Source of the DNA: Anaeramoeba flamelloides
Lineage: Eukaryota; Metamonada; Anaeramoebidae
DNA: 64,000 nucleotides
NCBI GenBank assembly: GCA_027625915.1
Contig: JANTQA010000018.1
Location: 162,501 to 226,500 of the forward strand
Direction: 5' to 3'
In this document: one piece after another, positions 44,909 through 54,963 of the stretch
How positions within the stretch are numbered: the stretch's first letter is position 1
Layout: the number at the start of each line of letters is the position of its first letter
Position numbers and translations under genes: made by a program
Notes under the pieces: generated by a model
What the model saw: the letters and a program-made list of their open reading frames with translations, nothing else
Databases searched by the model: none
What the model was told of the DNA's origin: nothing

Positions 44909-47068
44909 TTATTCTTCATCCTTTAAAAAGCATATATGAGGGTCAATTTTCAAATCCTCCGGGAGTGTGTTATTGATTTCTGCTTCTGACATTTTGGACA
45001 TTCTGATTGGTGTATAGATTCTATGTTTTCTCTTCTTTGACCAAAAGATCTGGAATCTGATCAACTCTGCCTTGCCCTTTACCTTACCCATTAAATGGTA
45101 TCGCATTTGCTTTTTATTTAAAGTCTGTTCCAAGTTTTCGATTCTGACATACTTCAACGGCTGGCAATTCGATCCCTCGATCAGAGTCTTTTCATTGATC
45201 AGTTTCACGGATCTTTTTGCGTAGCTGATCGCTCGCCACTTCATCAAAATGTTATATGATTTTTCCCATTCAACACACAGGCAGAACCCCGGGTCAATAT
45301 ACGCCTCCTCACATGTTCTGTCCTTGGGGATTGTTTCTGTGAACAAATTATAGGTGTTTTCAACGAAATGGCTGTACGTACGATGGCTGCTGCCATCGCC
45401 TTGCTTTTTAAATTGGTTTTGAAAGAAATCCGACTGCATTTGTGGGAACTCACGGAGCGTTGTGTAAAGATCATAATGTGAGAGTAAGCGGTTGGCATTA
45501 TTTTGCAAGTTCTCTCTGATCCAGGGCTTTTTGTCAAGCAGTTGCTTTGGCATGATGAACAAGAGCTGTGGGTATTTGTGCTCGTTATATCCAGCCTCGT
45601 TGTAGGCGTGTGAGGTGTAATGGAATCCATGGTCAGAATGAAGAATGATGATGGTGTTCTCAAAATCCACATTCTCGAGAAAGGACATGATGTCCCAAAT
45701 CGATGTTGACAATTTGTGTGGTAAAGAATGGAAATTCAGATTCGTTGCTGTTGCGAAAATGGGATAGTCTCCTGTGTGCTCTTTTAAAACCTGCTCAAGC
45801 CATGTTAAAGTTGTAAAGCTCTCGACAAAGCTAAACCCCTTGAAAGATTTCTTGGGTATCACAATATCCGCATAGAGACCCCCCCACTCATCTTCCTTCT
45901 TGCATCCCTTCGCATGCTTGGTGTGGCATTTCTGCATATATCGCCCGTCATACCGGTCTCGCGAATCAATTGTAAGATACCCTTCTTCCCGATACTTGTT
46001 CCACAGTATCCGGTCGCAGTCCTTATCCTCGACCGGACCGTCTACATCCCCACAGTTATGATGCCCGTCCACGAATTTTGCTTTCCTTCCTATATAAAGA
46101 GGAATCTGGTTATCAATGCTGTACCACCCCGTAACATGGTATCTGCGAAATGTAAAGTACTCGATCTGTCCAGCGTTTACTTTCCTGTCCAGCCACTCCC
46201 GAAAGATTGAAAAAAGACGCACATACCGCAAGTGTGACAATGCGTCGTTTAGAATTAAAACCACATTTGTCTTTTCTTGATTTTCACTCAATAATAAACC
46301 CTTCTTTGTCTCTTCGTTCACAATTCTCTTGATCCTTCTTTGCACACGATCAAGAATAGCTTGGTCTTTGTGGTAGTTAAAAAAGGGGAAAAATTTTGAT
46401 GTTGTATTGCCATTGCTTCTCTCTAAATGGATGTCCACCCTTTCATAGTCTCGAATGTCAAACTCTTCACCTCGTGAAATTTCACCCAGCGTTACACCCT
46501 TTTGGTTCTTGAGAATGTATCGCATTGAAGACTCTGCTTCAATACCACCATTAAGGATCTGTTTGTAAATGGAGGAGTGGTTGTTGTGTGTTGTTGGAGT
46601 GGTGTTTTTGGAGATCTTGTCGAGGCAATATTCTGTCAACAATTCTCTGAATCTATTCTCGTTTGCAGTTTGTTCAAATTTGATCAGTTGTGGTTCGCCA
46701 AAATTTAAACTATTTCGCATCATGATTGTTGAATAATATTCCAACCCCTCTTGATTCTTAATTTCATCTTCGATTATTTGGACACACTCTTCGCTGTGAG
46801 GCTGACAAGCGTTCATCAGAGAATTCTTGAGAGAAGAAATTTGCCAAGGCAAGTCGTCTATTTTGGTTTCGAGAGGACACACTATTTGACTTGAAAAATA
46901 CACTTTGTCTTGCGGTAACTCTTGGAAACATTTTGTGATTTGGTGTGCCATATTATCAGTGTTTAGGTCATGATTTTTCCATTTGGCTGGTTTTGTCAGA
47001 TAGAAAAGGATCACCAGCAGAACAAGAAAAGCAATCAAACAAAACTGTCTTTTTTTCTGTTTAAGCAT
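44909..47068 (-). CDS. DUF229-type sulfatase/alkaline-phosphatase-like type II membrane protein
   Basis: The chosen start is the Met at 47066-47068 (MLKQKKRQFCLIAFLVLLVI). It gives a short basic cytoplasmic end, one membrane segment and a large luminal or extracellular part, about 719 residues. Frame upstream to 47260 is open but AT-rich and less likely. Visible family blocks are NVVLILNDALSHLRYVRLFS (metal and nucleophile region), IPLYIGRKAKFVDG, DRILWNKYREEGYLTID, DRYDGRYMQKCHTKHAKGC, LTWLEQVLKEHTGDYPIF, and IIILHSDHGFHY with a later NEHKYPQLLFIMP. This arrangement is that of DUF229 proteins in the alkaline-phosphatase/sulfatase superfamily, often involved in surface glycan or phospholipid-type chemistry. 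The substrate is unknown. Several Cys pairs fit a secretory location. The gene is markedly richer in G and C than its surroundings. Confidence 0.8.
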   Translation of the reverse strand: MLKQKKRQFCLIAFLVLLVILFYLTKPAKWKNHDLNTDNMAHQITKCFQELPQDKVYFSSQIVCPLETKIDDLPWQISSLKNSLMNACQPHSEECVQIIEDEIKNQEGLEYYSTIMMRNSLNFGEPQLIKFEQTANENRFRELLTEYCLDKISKNTTPTTHNNHSSIYKQILNGGIEAESSMRYILKNQKGVTLGEISRGEEFDIRDYERVDIHLERSNGNTTSKFFPFFNYHKDQAILDRVQRRIKRIVNEETKKGLLLSENQEKTNVVLILNDALSHLRYVRLFSIFREWLDRKVNAGQIEYFTFRRYHVTGWYSIDNQIPLYIGRKAKFVDGHHNCGDVDGPVEDKDCDRILWNKYREEGYLTIDSRDRYDGRYMQKCHTKHAKGCKKEDEWGGLYADIVIPKKSFKGFSFVESFTTLTWLEQVLKEHTGDYPIFATATNLNFHSLPHKLSTSIWDIMSFLENVDFENTIIILHSDHGFHYTSHAYNEAGYNEHKYPQLLFIMPKQLLDKKPWIRENLQNNANRLLSHYDLYTTLREFPQMQSDFFQNQFKKQGDGSSHRTYSHFVENTYNLFTETIPKDRTCEEAYIDPGFCLCVEWEKSYNILMKWRAISYAKRSVKLINEKTLIEGSNCQPLKYVRIENLEQTLNKKQMRYHLMGKVKGKAELIRFQIFWSKKRKHRIYTPIRMSKMSEAEINNTLPEDLKIDPHICFLKDEE

Positions 47069-47639
47069 TCTTTGAAAGCGTAAAAAAAACCAAAAGTGAA
47101 AAATAAACAGATAAAATAGTAAAAAATGTAACATTTTGTGATTTGAATCAAGTTTCTTTGAAATCAAAAAAATAGAAAGTGAGGGGTTAATAGTTTTGGA
47201 ACAATGTATTTTATGTTTTTTATTTTTTTTTTTTAAAAGAATTATATTATGAAAAACCAAAAACGTTGTTAATTGTTTTTTTGATCAAGAGAATTGAATT
47301 CTCTTTAAAAGAATTTTTTTTCTAATTTTTTTTCAAAATATAAAATTTTAAAACCAATTTGAACATCAATAAATTCCTAGTTAAATATTTAAGAATCGTA
47401 AATGTTTTTTTTTTGATAATAACCAATATCATATTAAATAACCAGTGTTGAAATTTTTGATACTGGTATTTGAATTACAAATGGGAAATTTTTTCACTTG
47501 GTTTACAATTTCCTTTTTCAAACAAAACTCCAATTTACAACCTGGCCCTGTAGGGAAACTCTGTTTGTCATAAATAAGGAAAATGAATTGAAAATATTTT
47601 CCCATTTAGACTTCAAATACCAGTATGTGTTTTTGAAAA
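47069..47639. other. Upstream region of the DUF229 gene
   Basis: AT-rich. Includes the less likely N-terminal extension up to 47260 and probably its promoter. The frame at 47498-47689 is not supported. Confidence 0.3.
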
Positions 47640-48060
47640 TTATTAGTTTTTGTTTTTCAAAAATAACTGATTGTTTTTTTTTTTATTAAAAGTTTTTATT
47701 TTTTCAAAAATTGTGGTTTTTTGTTTTTTATTTTGTGTTTTTAACGAAAAATACAATTCAGAGTAACTCAACTTTCAAATCAAGCAATATTCTTAATAAA
47801 TCATATTGCCCAAGTGTTTTTCTACAACCTTCAAGGCCAAACTCAGGATTAAAGAAGATCTAATTAAACCACATTTAAATAAAACAATTCCAAAATCCAC
47901 AACATACAAATCTTTCCATGTGAATAAATACCAAAATAAAAACAATACGGTTAATCTTCTAATAAATAGATCAAAATTTTCATTCAGCAATCCAAAAATG
48001 GAACCTATAAATGGTAGGAACTTTTCAATTTTAAAATTCTGAAAAGAAGGTTAAATTATT
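47640..48060. repeat. Dispersed repeat R5, copy 2
   Basis: Reverse complement of 53490-53990: AACTCAACTTTCAAATCAA, TACAACCTTCAAGGCCAAA, AGATCTAATTAAACC and CCACAACATACAAATCTTTC. The plus strand can encode DLIKPHLNKTIPKSTTYKSF, matching the minus-strand DLIQPNFFKTTPKSTTTKSF at 53.6-53.75 kb. Confidence 0.65.
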
Positions 48061-49084
48061 AATTTGCGTTTTCGAATTGGGGGTGTTGATATTTTATTTT
48101 AATTCTTGGAGTGTGTTTTTTTTGGAAAGCTGAATGAAAATTTTGTTCCCTTTTTCCTCTAGCAAAGAGTATTTTTTCAAAACTAGGTTTCAGATTGAAA
48201 TACAAGGTAAAATGTGTTTTTAGAAAGGTTTGAAAATCTCATAAAATTTTATTTGGTGAGATCTAAGTCGTAAAGCATGTCATTTTTTGTGTAAATTTTA
48301 ATCTACTCGTATGTCAAAATGACATAGAAACGTTATGAAAAAATAGGCTTTTTGAGAAAATAACTTTTTAGAACAATTTTAAAAACCCTTACACAAACGT
48401 TAGAACGTTTTCTCAATTTTTTATTTGGTTTCAAGGTTAAGACAAGAATGATTTCAAAATTGTTCTTAGAGATAAAAAATTAGGAAATTCGCAAAATTTT
48501 ATGAGGACTTGTTCTTTTAAAATAATCAAATTTTTGAATAATGTCAGGTTGATAGGGTTTTAAATAAAATTTTTCAAATATCAATAAGGAGAAAAGTAGG
48601 AAAATTTTGAGATGAATATTCCTTTGTTATTTTCAAACAAAGATATTTTTGAATAATGGGACTGTAAATGGTTTGGAGTTGTACTAAACCCACTAAAATT
48701 CCCAAAAATTGAAGGGATCATTTTTCTTAACTAACTATGAAACATATTTTTTAAAAACAAATATGAAAATACTGACTAATTTTCCCAAACTTAATTTCCC
48801 TAAAAGATCTTTTGATGAAAAATTCTTCAAAACCAATCCTAAGGTAACCTCAACCAAATTTTTCTTGATACAACCAATTGTGTTTTGAGAGAAACGATCC
48901 AAAAAAAAATTTTATCAAAAAAGCATTAAAAATGTATAACACGTTTGGCATGGATCATGTTGTTCCAAAAACAATTCGGTGGGTACACTCTCCTCTTAGC
49001 CATGGCTGGGTAGATTTAATTTTTGGAAAAACCAAAAAAAAAAAAAAAAATCCAAAATCATCACTGTCTTTGTAATAATTAATA
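48061..49084. other. AT-rich region without confident genes
   Basis: A less AT-biased stretch at 48940-49020 can be read as VVPKTIRWVHSPLSHGWVDL, which looks protein-like but is too short to name. The rest is non-coding in appearance. Confidence 0.3.
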
Positions 49085-50730
49085 CATTCGTTCCAGTCCT
49101 ACCTTGAAAATCCATAAAGAGACCCTGAAATTGATTTTCTATTATGAAATTATATTTTGTATAACAAACAATACATCCGTTCCAGCCCAACTGTGAAATT
49201 TTATAATACAAGATTAAAAATAAGTTATCCATTTTTTTGTTTAAGGACTTGACAAACAAATTTAAATACTTACATTAATATGGATCTTCAATTAACAAAA
49301 TTGTCAAAATCTCAGCTTTTACAATATAAAAACAAAGTTTGAAAAATACAATCAAGTTTTCATGGTTTCTGTGATTTTTGTGACAATTGTGAAAAAAATT
49401 TGGTTCATTAAAAAAAATTGGGTCAGTCAAAAATTTGTTTTCGTTTTTTAAATAATAAATATTAGCAAAATGGTTTTTTGATCAAAGTAAAATTTTATGA
49501 ACAAATCTTACATTTAATAAAAACCAAAGTCATTATCAATAATAATTTTCAAATGCAATATTAAATTGTTGCATTTTAAACTTTTGGAATTACTGTGGAA
49601 CTCCAAAAATACAAAAATTTATTTTTAATTGTCAGCTTTACTAAAAATGTTGATTTTTTTTATTAGATTACATTCCAAGATCAAGTTAATGATTGTTTGA
49701 GAAGACCAAAAATTAATAACCATTTTAAATTAAGGTTTGTCTCTGAGGATTTTTAGAATTTAAATGGTTTCTGAAATCTTGATATTTTGGTATTTTGAAG
49801 TTTTGATTGTAAACATTAGTGGAAAACAACCTCTTTTGAAAAAATATCTTTTTTGGAAGAATTTATGATTCAATTTGGTTTAAAAGGATATTTAAGATTA
49901 ACCGTGATAAATTTGCGTTTATTAACAATGATAAATATCTTATTGAATTAATAGATTTTAATATTTCTTATTAAATAGTTGCCTTATTTTTAGTAAAGTT
50001 GACAATTAAAAATAAATTTTTGTATTTTTGGAGTTCCACAGTAATTCCAAAAGTTTAAAATGCAACAATTTAATATTGCATTTGAAAATTATTATTGATA
50101 ATGACTTTGGTTTTTATTAAATGTAAGATTTGTTCATAAAATTTTACTTTGATCAAAAACCATTTTGCTAATACTGATAAATTGAAATAAATGATTGAAA
50201 AGTTTTGACTTAATTTTCCTTTTTGAAATTTTTATGTTCGAGCTTGAATAAAACATTTTATAAAGTCAAGTGTTAAGAAACTCTGTAAAATTAGTTGTTA
50301 TTCAAAATATTCTTTGTCCTGGACAGTTTGATAAGAAATAGTTTGAAGATTTATAAAAATGGACAATCAACTAAAAATTTTTTTAAAATATATTAGAATT
50401 TATCAGTATTTATTAGTTAAAAAACGAAAACAAATTTTTGACTGACCCAATTTTTTTTAATGACCCAAATTTTTTTCACAATGGTGATTTCTGTGATTTC
50501 TGTGATTTCATTATTTCTTCGGGGATATTTCTTCTGTGGAAATTCAATTCTTGAGAAAATTTAATTTTTATCTTGGTTTTCACAAATAAAAAACTTTAAT
50601 AAAGTAAGACAAGTTGAAATTTTGATCTTATGATTTGAAATTGAATTTTCTATTTCAAAAAACACAACTTTATGACAGATATCCAATTTCTATGTCTTAT
50701 TAATATTTCACAGTAGTGTTGGAAGGGTTG
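49085..50730. mobile_element. MITE family M2, copy 2, enlarged by a nested foldback
   Basis: Left CATTCGTTCCAGTCCTACCT and right TTTCACAGTAGTGTTGGAAG then GGTTG, next to TA (49083-49084, 50731-50732). It is the reverse complement of 11392-11876 once the foldback at 49390-50485 is removed. An internal second CATCCGTTCCAGCCCAACTG near 49185 mimics the left end. Confidence 0.65.
49390..50485. mobile_element. Foldback element family M7, copy 2
   Basis: Arms: AATTGTGAAAAAAATTTGGT, AAATTGTTGCATTTTAAACT and TTACTGTGGAACTCCAAAAA on the left, with complements on the right to 50485. They extend over more than 300 bases. It is flanked by GTGATTTCTGTGA-like tandem repeats. Related to 31341-32738, but without the nested M8 transposon. 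Confidence 0.75.
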
Positions 50731-50732
50731 TA

Positions 50733-51595
50733 TGGTTTGTCTAGACAATGTAACAATTCAAAGTAACCCAATGATCAAAAATCATTGATAATACGATCAT
50801 TTAGATTTAAAGATTGTTTATTGAGAAAGTGTTTTTAATGATAAAAAATCGAGACTATTTTTTTTTTTTCATTTTTACCATCCTGAAGGATTTCAATCCC
50901 TGAAATTTGAAAAAAGATTATCATATATAGGGTGCCTTGAGTTGTCGATTTGGTTCTTAGCTGATCGATCTTGTACCTGGTATGGATTTTAATAGTGGTT
51001 CAAAATGTCAATTTTTGACAATTTATTTTTAATTTTTTCTGAAATCCAAATTGAAGAGTTTAAGATTTATAGATTGATAGGTGTTCAAGAATAACTTTTG
51101 AATTTTGGTTTGTAGAAAACAATATTGATTTACTTTTATGTCAATTAATCAAATTAAAAAATAACATTTTTTTAAAGCCCCCAATAAAACCAAACTTAAT
51201 TAAAAATTTCAATCAACAACCTACAAACCACATTTTTTCATAACTTAAGTTACAGCCAATTAATCTTAAACTCTTCAATTCGGATTTCGGAAAAAATTAA
51301 AAATAAATTGTCAAAAATTGACATTTTGAACCACTATTAAAACCCTTACCCAGTACAAGATCGATCATCTAAGAACCAAATTAACAAGTGGTAACAAACG
51401 ACATAAGATAATCTTTTTTTCAAATTTCAGGGAATGTAAACCTTAACAAGGTGTTTGAGTTCACCTTTATCAATTTTTCTAAGTGAATTTTCCATAAAAA
51501 AAAAGATATAAAATGATTTTTTGATCCAAATTGGTGAATATTTTCAAGATCATTCACTCACGATTCAAATGGAATTGTACCAAAAGATTATTATA
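50733..51595 (-). repeat. Dispersed repeat R1, copy 3 (filled site)
   Basis: Reverse complement of 11102-11391, split by a foldback at 50885-51440. The left piece has CAATGATCAAAAATCATTGA; the right piece has AACAAGGTGTTTGAGTTCAC and AAAATGATTTTTTGATCCAA. Confidence 0.7.
50885..51440. mobile_element. Foldback MITE family M10 (about 555 bp)
   Basis: Very long arms: TCCCTGAAATTTGAAAAAAG, TTGGTTCTTAGCTGATCGAT, AGTGGTTCAAAATGTCAATT and TGACAATTTATTTTTAATTT on the left, with complements on the right to 51434, over at least 180 bases. The empty site in repeat R1 copy 2 reads CCATCCTTAACAAGG in the same orientation, against CCATCCT...CCTTAACAAGG here, suggesting a short CCT(T) duplication. Confidence 0.8.
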
Positions 51596-51854
51596 CAAAT
51601 TGGTGAATCCAATACCTAGTTCTTAAAATAAAAGCAATTTTAAAAAATTTTTCCCCATATTCACATTTAAAAAGTAATATATCCGAGTAACTTTAATCAA
51701 GTAAAGTATTTTAATCACTTCCACATATTTTTTTTTTCAATTAATTTGGAAACATGTCGGAATTTTGAATTTCAAAAAATAGACTCAGAATTTATAAATT
51801 GTTCAAACAAATGGTTAACTTGTCACGTTTGATCCAACCAAAAGTTAATGTTTA
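51596..51854. other. No supported feature
   Basis: AT-rich spacer between repeats R1 and M8. Confidence 0.3.
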
Positions 51855-52065
51855 GTAGGGATAGAAATACTGGACATGAAAATAATCTCGGACAAGATTT
51901 TTAATTGTGAATATTAGGACAATTGTTGGAAAATTTCAATTATTTTCAGTCAAATCCTTTTTTATAGATAACCAATTTTTTTATTAGTTGAGTAATAAAC
52001 CTACCTAACGTTCATTAAACTAAGGTGTGTTTAGAATACTCAATGCATTTGTACGATATTCTAAG
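51855..52065. mobile_element. TA-flanked element family M8, truncated copy 2
   Basis: Left end GTAGGGATAGAAATACTGGA, followed by GACAAGATTTTTAATTGTGA and AATAAACCTACCTAACGTTC as in 31822-32309. It stops where the M9 element begins at 52068. Confidence 0.65.
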
Positions 52066-52067
52066 TA

Positions 52068-52557
52068 CAGTGGTGTAAATAACCCGTGTTTTTTATTTTA
52101 ACCCAGTACTTATATTTAACTCTTGCAAAAAATATTGACTGACTGTAGAAATAAAAGAAACAAATCGTTGGGACGAAAACAGTATATATAATAAAAAATT
52201 GGATTCTTAAAATAAATTAAAAAAAAAAAGAATTATGAATGTATTGAAAGATTAACAGGTAATTTTTTATCAAAAAAAAAAAAAATTTCATTTTTTAAAT
52301 TTTTTTTAAAAAAAACGATCATTTTATTCTCAGAAATTTAGTAAATTTTACGAAATTTTTAAAATAAAAACATTTAATATATTGAAACCATTTACGTTAA
52401 TCAAAGTTCTAACCTCTAAAGTCAATATCAATCCGAACCAAGAATATATACCTGTCTTCCTATCTTCAAATACCCAAGTCTGAAAAAAAAAAAAAAACAC
52501 AAGTTAAATTTTTGTAATGGGTTTCAAGGTTGTCAACATGGGTTATTTACATCACTG
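52068..52557. mobile_element. TA-flanked element family M9, copy 2 (490 bp)
   Basis: Ends CAGTGGTGTAAATAACCCGT and complement CAGTGATGTAAATAACCCAT; TA at 52066-52067 and 52558-52559. It carries the empty site of the M6 insertion seen in copy 1. Confidence 0.85.
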
Positions 52558-52689
52558 TATGTTCTGATTTTATTTATTTATGATCCCAATAGTGATTTTT
52601 TCAGAAAATAAATTTAAATTAAATTATATCTCCTAGCACCCCGGATTTGCCAAAAATTCATCAAGTTTTTTAAAAAAGATTTTTATTGA

Positions 52690-53118
52690 TATTGATGTGC
52701 TTATATATTTATTTTCTTATTTGTATTTAATCCAGATTTGTATTATAATAAAAAATCAAAATAGTTCAAAGATAAACTATTTATGTTATTGATTTTTTTT
52801 TTGAAATTGGAAAAAAAAATAATAAATAATCATTTTTACAATTTTTCTTTCAAGATTTTTATTTTTATTTTAAAAATCAGAAATTTTATTACAGTAATTG
52901 AAATTCAAAACTCAGTGCATTGATTTATTATTAATAATAATCCAAAAACGCTTTTAATTTTATGATAAATAAATAAATAAATAAATATATAACTGAAAAA
53001 AATTCATTGTTTTTTTCAAAAAAATTTCAATAAATATCATATTCAAGAGAAAAATGAAATTTATTTCTTTAGGCCAAAATTATAATTTTAATATGATTAA
53101 TTTTCTAAAACTTTTATT
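52690..53118 (+). repeat. Dispersed repeat R4, copy 2
   Basis: Similar to 29490-29950 up to TTTCTAAAACTTTTATT, where a family M6 MITE has inserted at TA 53118-53119. Confidence 0.65.
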
Positions 53119-53119
53119 A

Positions 53120-53317
53120 CAGTCAGTTTCACTTTTAAGGCACAAACTTTCAACGAAATTTAAGGCAGATTAAAAATCTCAAATTAAGGCACAAAATTCA
53201 AATTCTAGTGAAAATAAATTGTAAAAAAATAAAATTCCAAATTATGTGCCTTAATTTGAGATTTTTTTGTGCCTTAAATTTCGTTGAAAGTTTGTGCCTT
53301 AAAAGTGGAACTGACTG
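53120..53317. mobile_element. MITE family M6, copy 4
   Basis: 198 bp with the best-preserved arms of the family: CAGTCAGTTTCACTTTTAAG and the complement, with CAAACTTTCAACGAAATTTA present in both arms. TA at both sides. Confidence 0.9.
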
Positions 53318-53489
53318 TAACTCATTTGAAAAATGAAAAAAAAAATCACCGAGATCTCAAAAAGCGCCCAAGAACAACACTTCAAAACTGATATTCTTGT
53401 TTTCGAAATTTTATATTTTAACCATTCTAATTGGAAATTGAATATCTATCTTTGTAAGCATTTTTTCTAAAAATGTAACTCTTTTTTGG
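53318..53489. other. No supported feature
   Basis: Short spacer, AT-rich. Confidence 0.3.
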
Positions 53490-54100
53490 TTGTTGATTTT
53501 TGGAGATCGATCATATATTATAGGTTGGTTGTTTTAATAGTTGAAGGTCCTCATAAATCTTACAAAAAAGTTTTTTCCATTTCAGAAAACAATTTCACCC
53601 TAATGAATCGACCCTTAAGAAACTCTTTTAATCCCTCTTTTTTTTGATTTTTTTTTTTTTTCATCAAATTGAAAGATTTGGTTGTTGTGGATTTTGGTGT
53701 TGTTTTGAAAAAATTTGGTTGAATTAGATCTCTTTTATCAGGAGATTGGCCTTGAAGGTTGTAGAAAAACACTTTGATAATATGATCTATTTTACATATT
53801 GTTTGATTTGAAAGTTGAGTTACACGGAACTGTATTGTTAAAAAAACAACAAATTACGAACATAAAACCACAGTTATCGAAAAAATAAAAACTTTTAATA
53901 AAAAAAAAAAACAACAGTTATTTACAAAAAAACATGACAAAATAATATGAAAACCAAACAAAAAGTCAACACGGGTTAATGAAACAACTGTATTATTTAA
54001 TTTTTTTCGTGATCATTGTTTTAATATTTTTGCTTGAAAATAAATTATTTTTTTCTACAGTTGTTTCAAAACCCGTCTTGACTTTAATAAATAATTTGAT
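53490..54100. repeat. Dispersed repeat R5, copy 3
   Basis: The longest copy. The minus strand encodes DLIQPNFFKTTPKSTTTKSF within a 70-residue frame. Its right part has an outward-facing inverted pair (GGGTTAATGAAACAACTGTA near 53976, TACAGTTGTTTCAAAACCCG near 54057) enclosing a spacer of about 60 bases. That pair recalls the CAGCTGTTTCAAC hairpin at 32795. Confidence 0.6.
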
Positions 54101-54963
54101 TCAACTTTTTATTGTTATCCAAATTTTGTGTTTTTAACTTTTATTTTGAAAATTTTTCAATAGTATTTTAACATTGTTCAAACTAATGTGTGAACTACAA
54201 CTATAATCCGTTCTTTTTTTTCTTCTTGTTCCAATGCAACATCCACTTGACTTCCAAATAGTTCGCCTAAGTTCAAATCAATTTTGAAAGTAAACCACTG
54301 TCTATTTTCAGTAAAATTTATTTTATTAATGCAATTAGTTGTAAATTTTTCGTACTCTTCTCAATTTTTTTGATATTCTCAATTTTTTGATGATCAAAAT
54401 TGTCTCAAAAATTTACTCAATTTTGATGAGATAAATTTTCCAATTTGATCCTTTTATTTTAGAATTTCAATTTAAATAATAGAACTTTAAGAGACCAATA
54501 CATATTTTTTTGTGTTTATTATCATTTTCTTTGATTGGTTGATTTATAGGTCTTTTATAGAAAAAAAAAACACACTTTTTATTTTGAAATACCGATAAAA
54601 TTTTTATTGCATGCTTTCTTTTGAGTACAGTAATACACAAACTAAAGTTTTTTCAATTCAACAAAACATCAACTAATCAACCAAATGGGCTCTAACTTAC
54701 AAAATAAACATACTTTTAGTTATCTGAGAAAATAATTCTTGTTTACAAATTTGAGTCATTTTTCAAGGAAATATATTCGTTAGGATTTTCAAAATTGAAA
54801 CACAAAAGGAATTCAGAAAAGGTAATAAAAATTAATGTAAATTTGAATAATTTTGATTATTTCCAAAACAAAATTAAATATAGATTATTTATAATTTCGC
54901 CTTTTAACATTTTTTCCTAAAACTCTCTTCTGCAATTTTATTTTTCTTTGATTGAAATAGCTA
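54101..54963. other. Upstream region of the importin-alpha-like gene
   Basis: AT-rich, no frame or repeat recognised beyond 54150. It should contain the promoter; no element can be named. Confidence 0.3.

Noticed and set aside
45244-46210. Frames at 45244-45672 (minus) and 45914-46210 (plus)
   Set aside because: Both are shadows of the DUF229 gene in other frames.
48878-49075. Frame with a protein-like stretch VVPKTIRWVHSPLSHGWVDL
   Set aside because: Too short to assign; the rest is lysine runs. Mentioned as a possible relic only.
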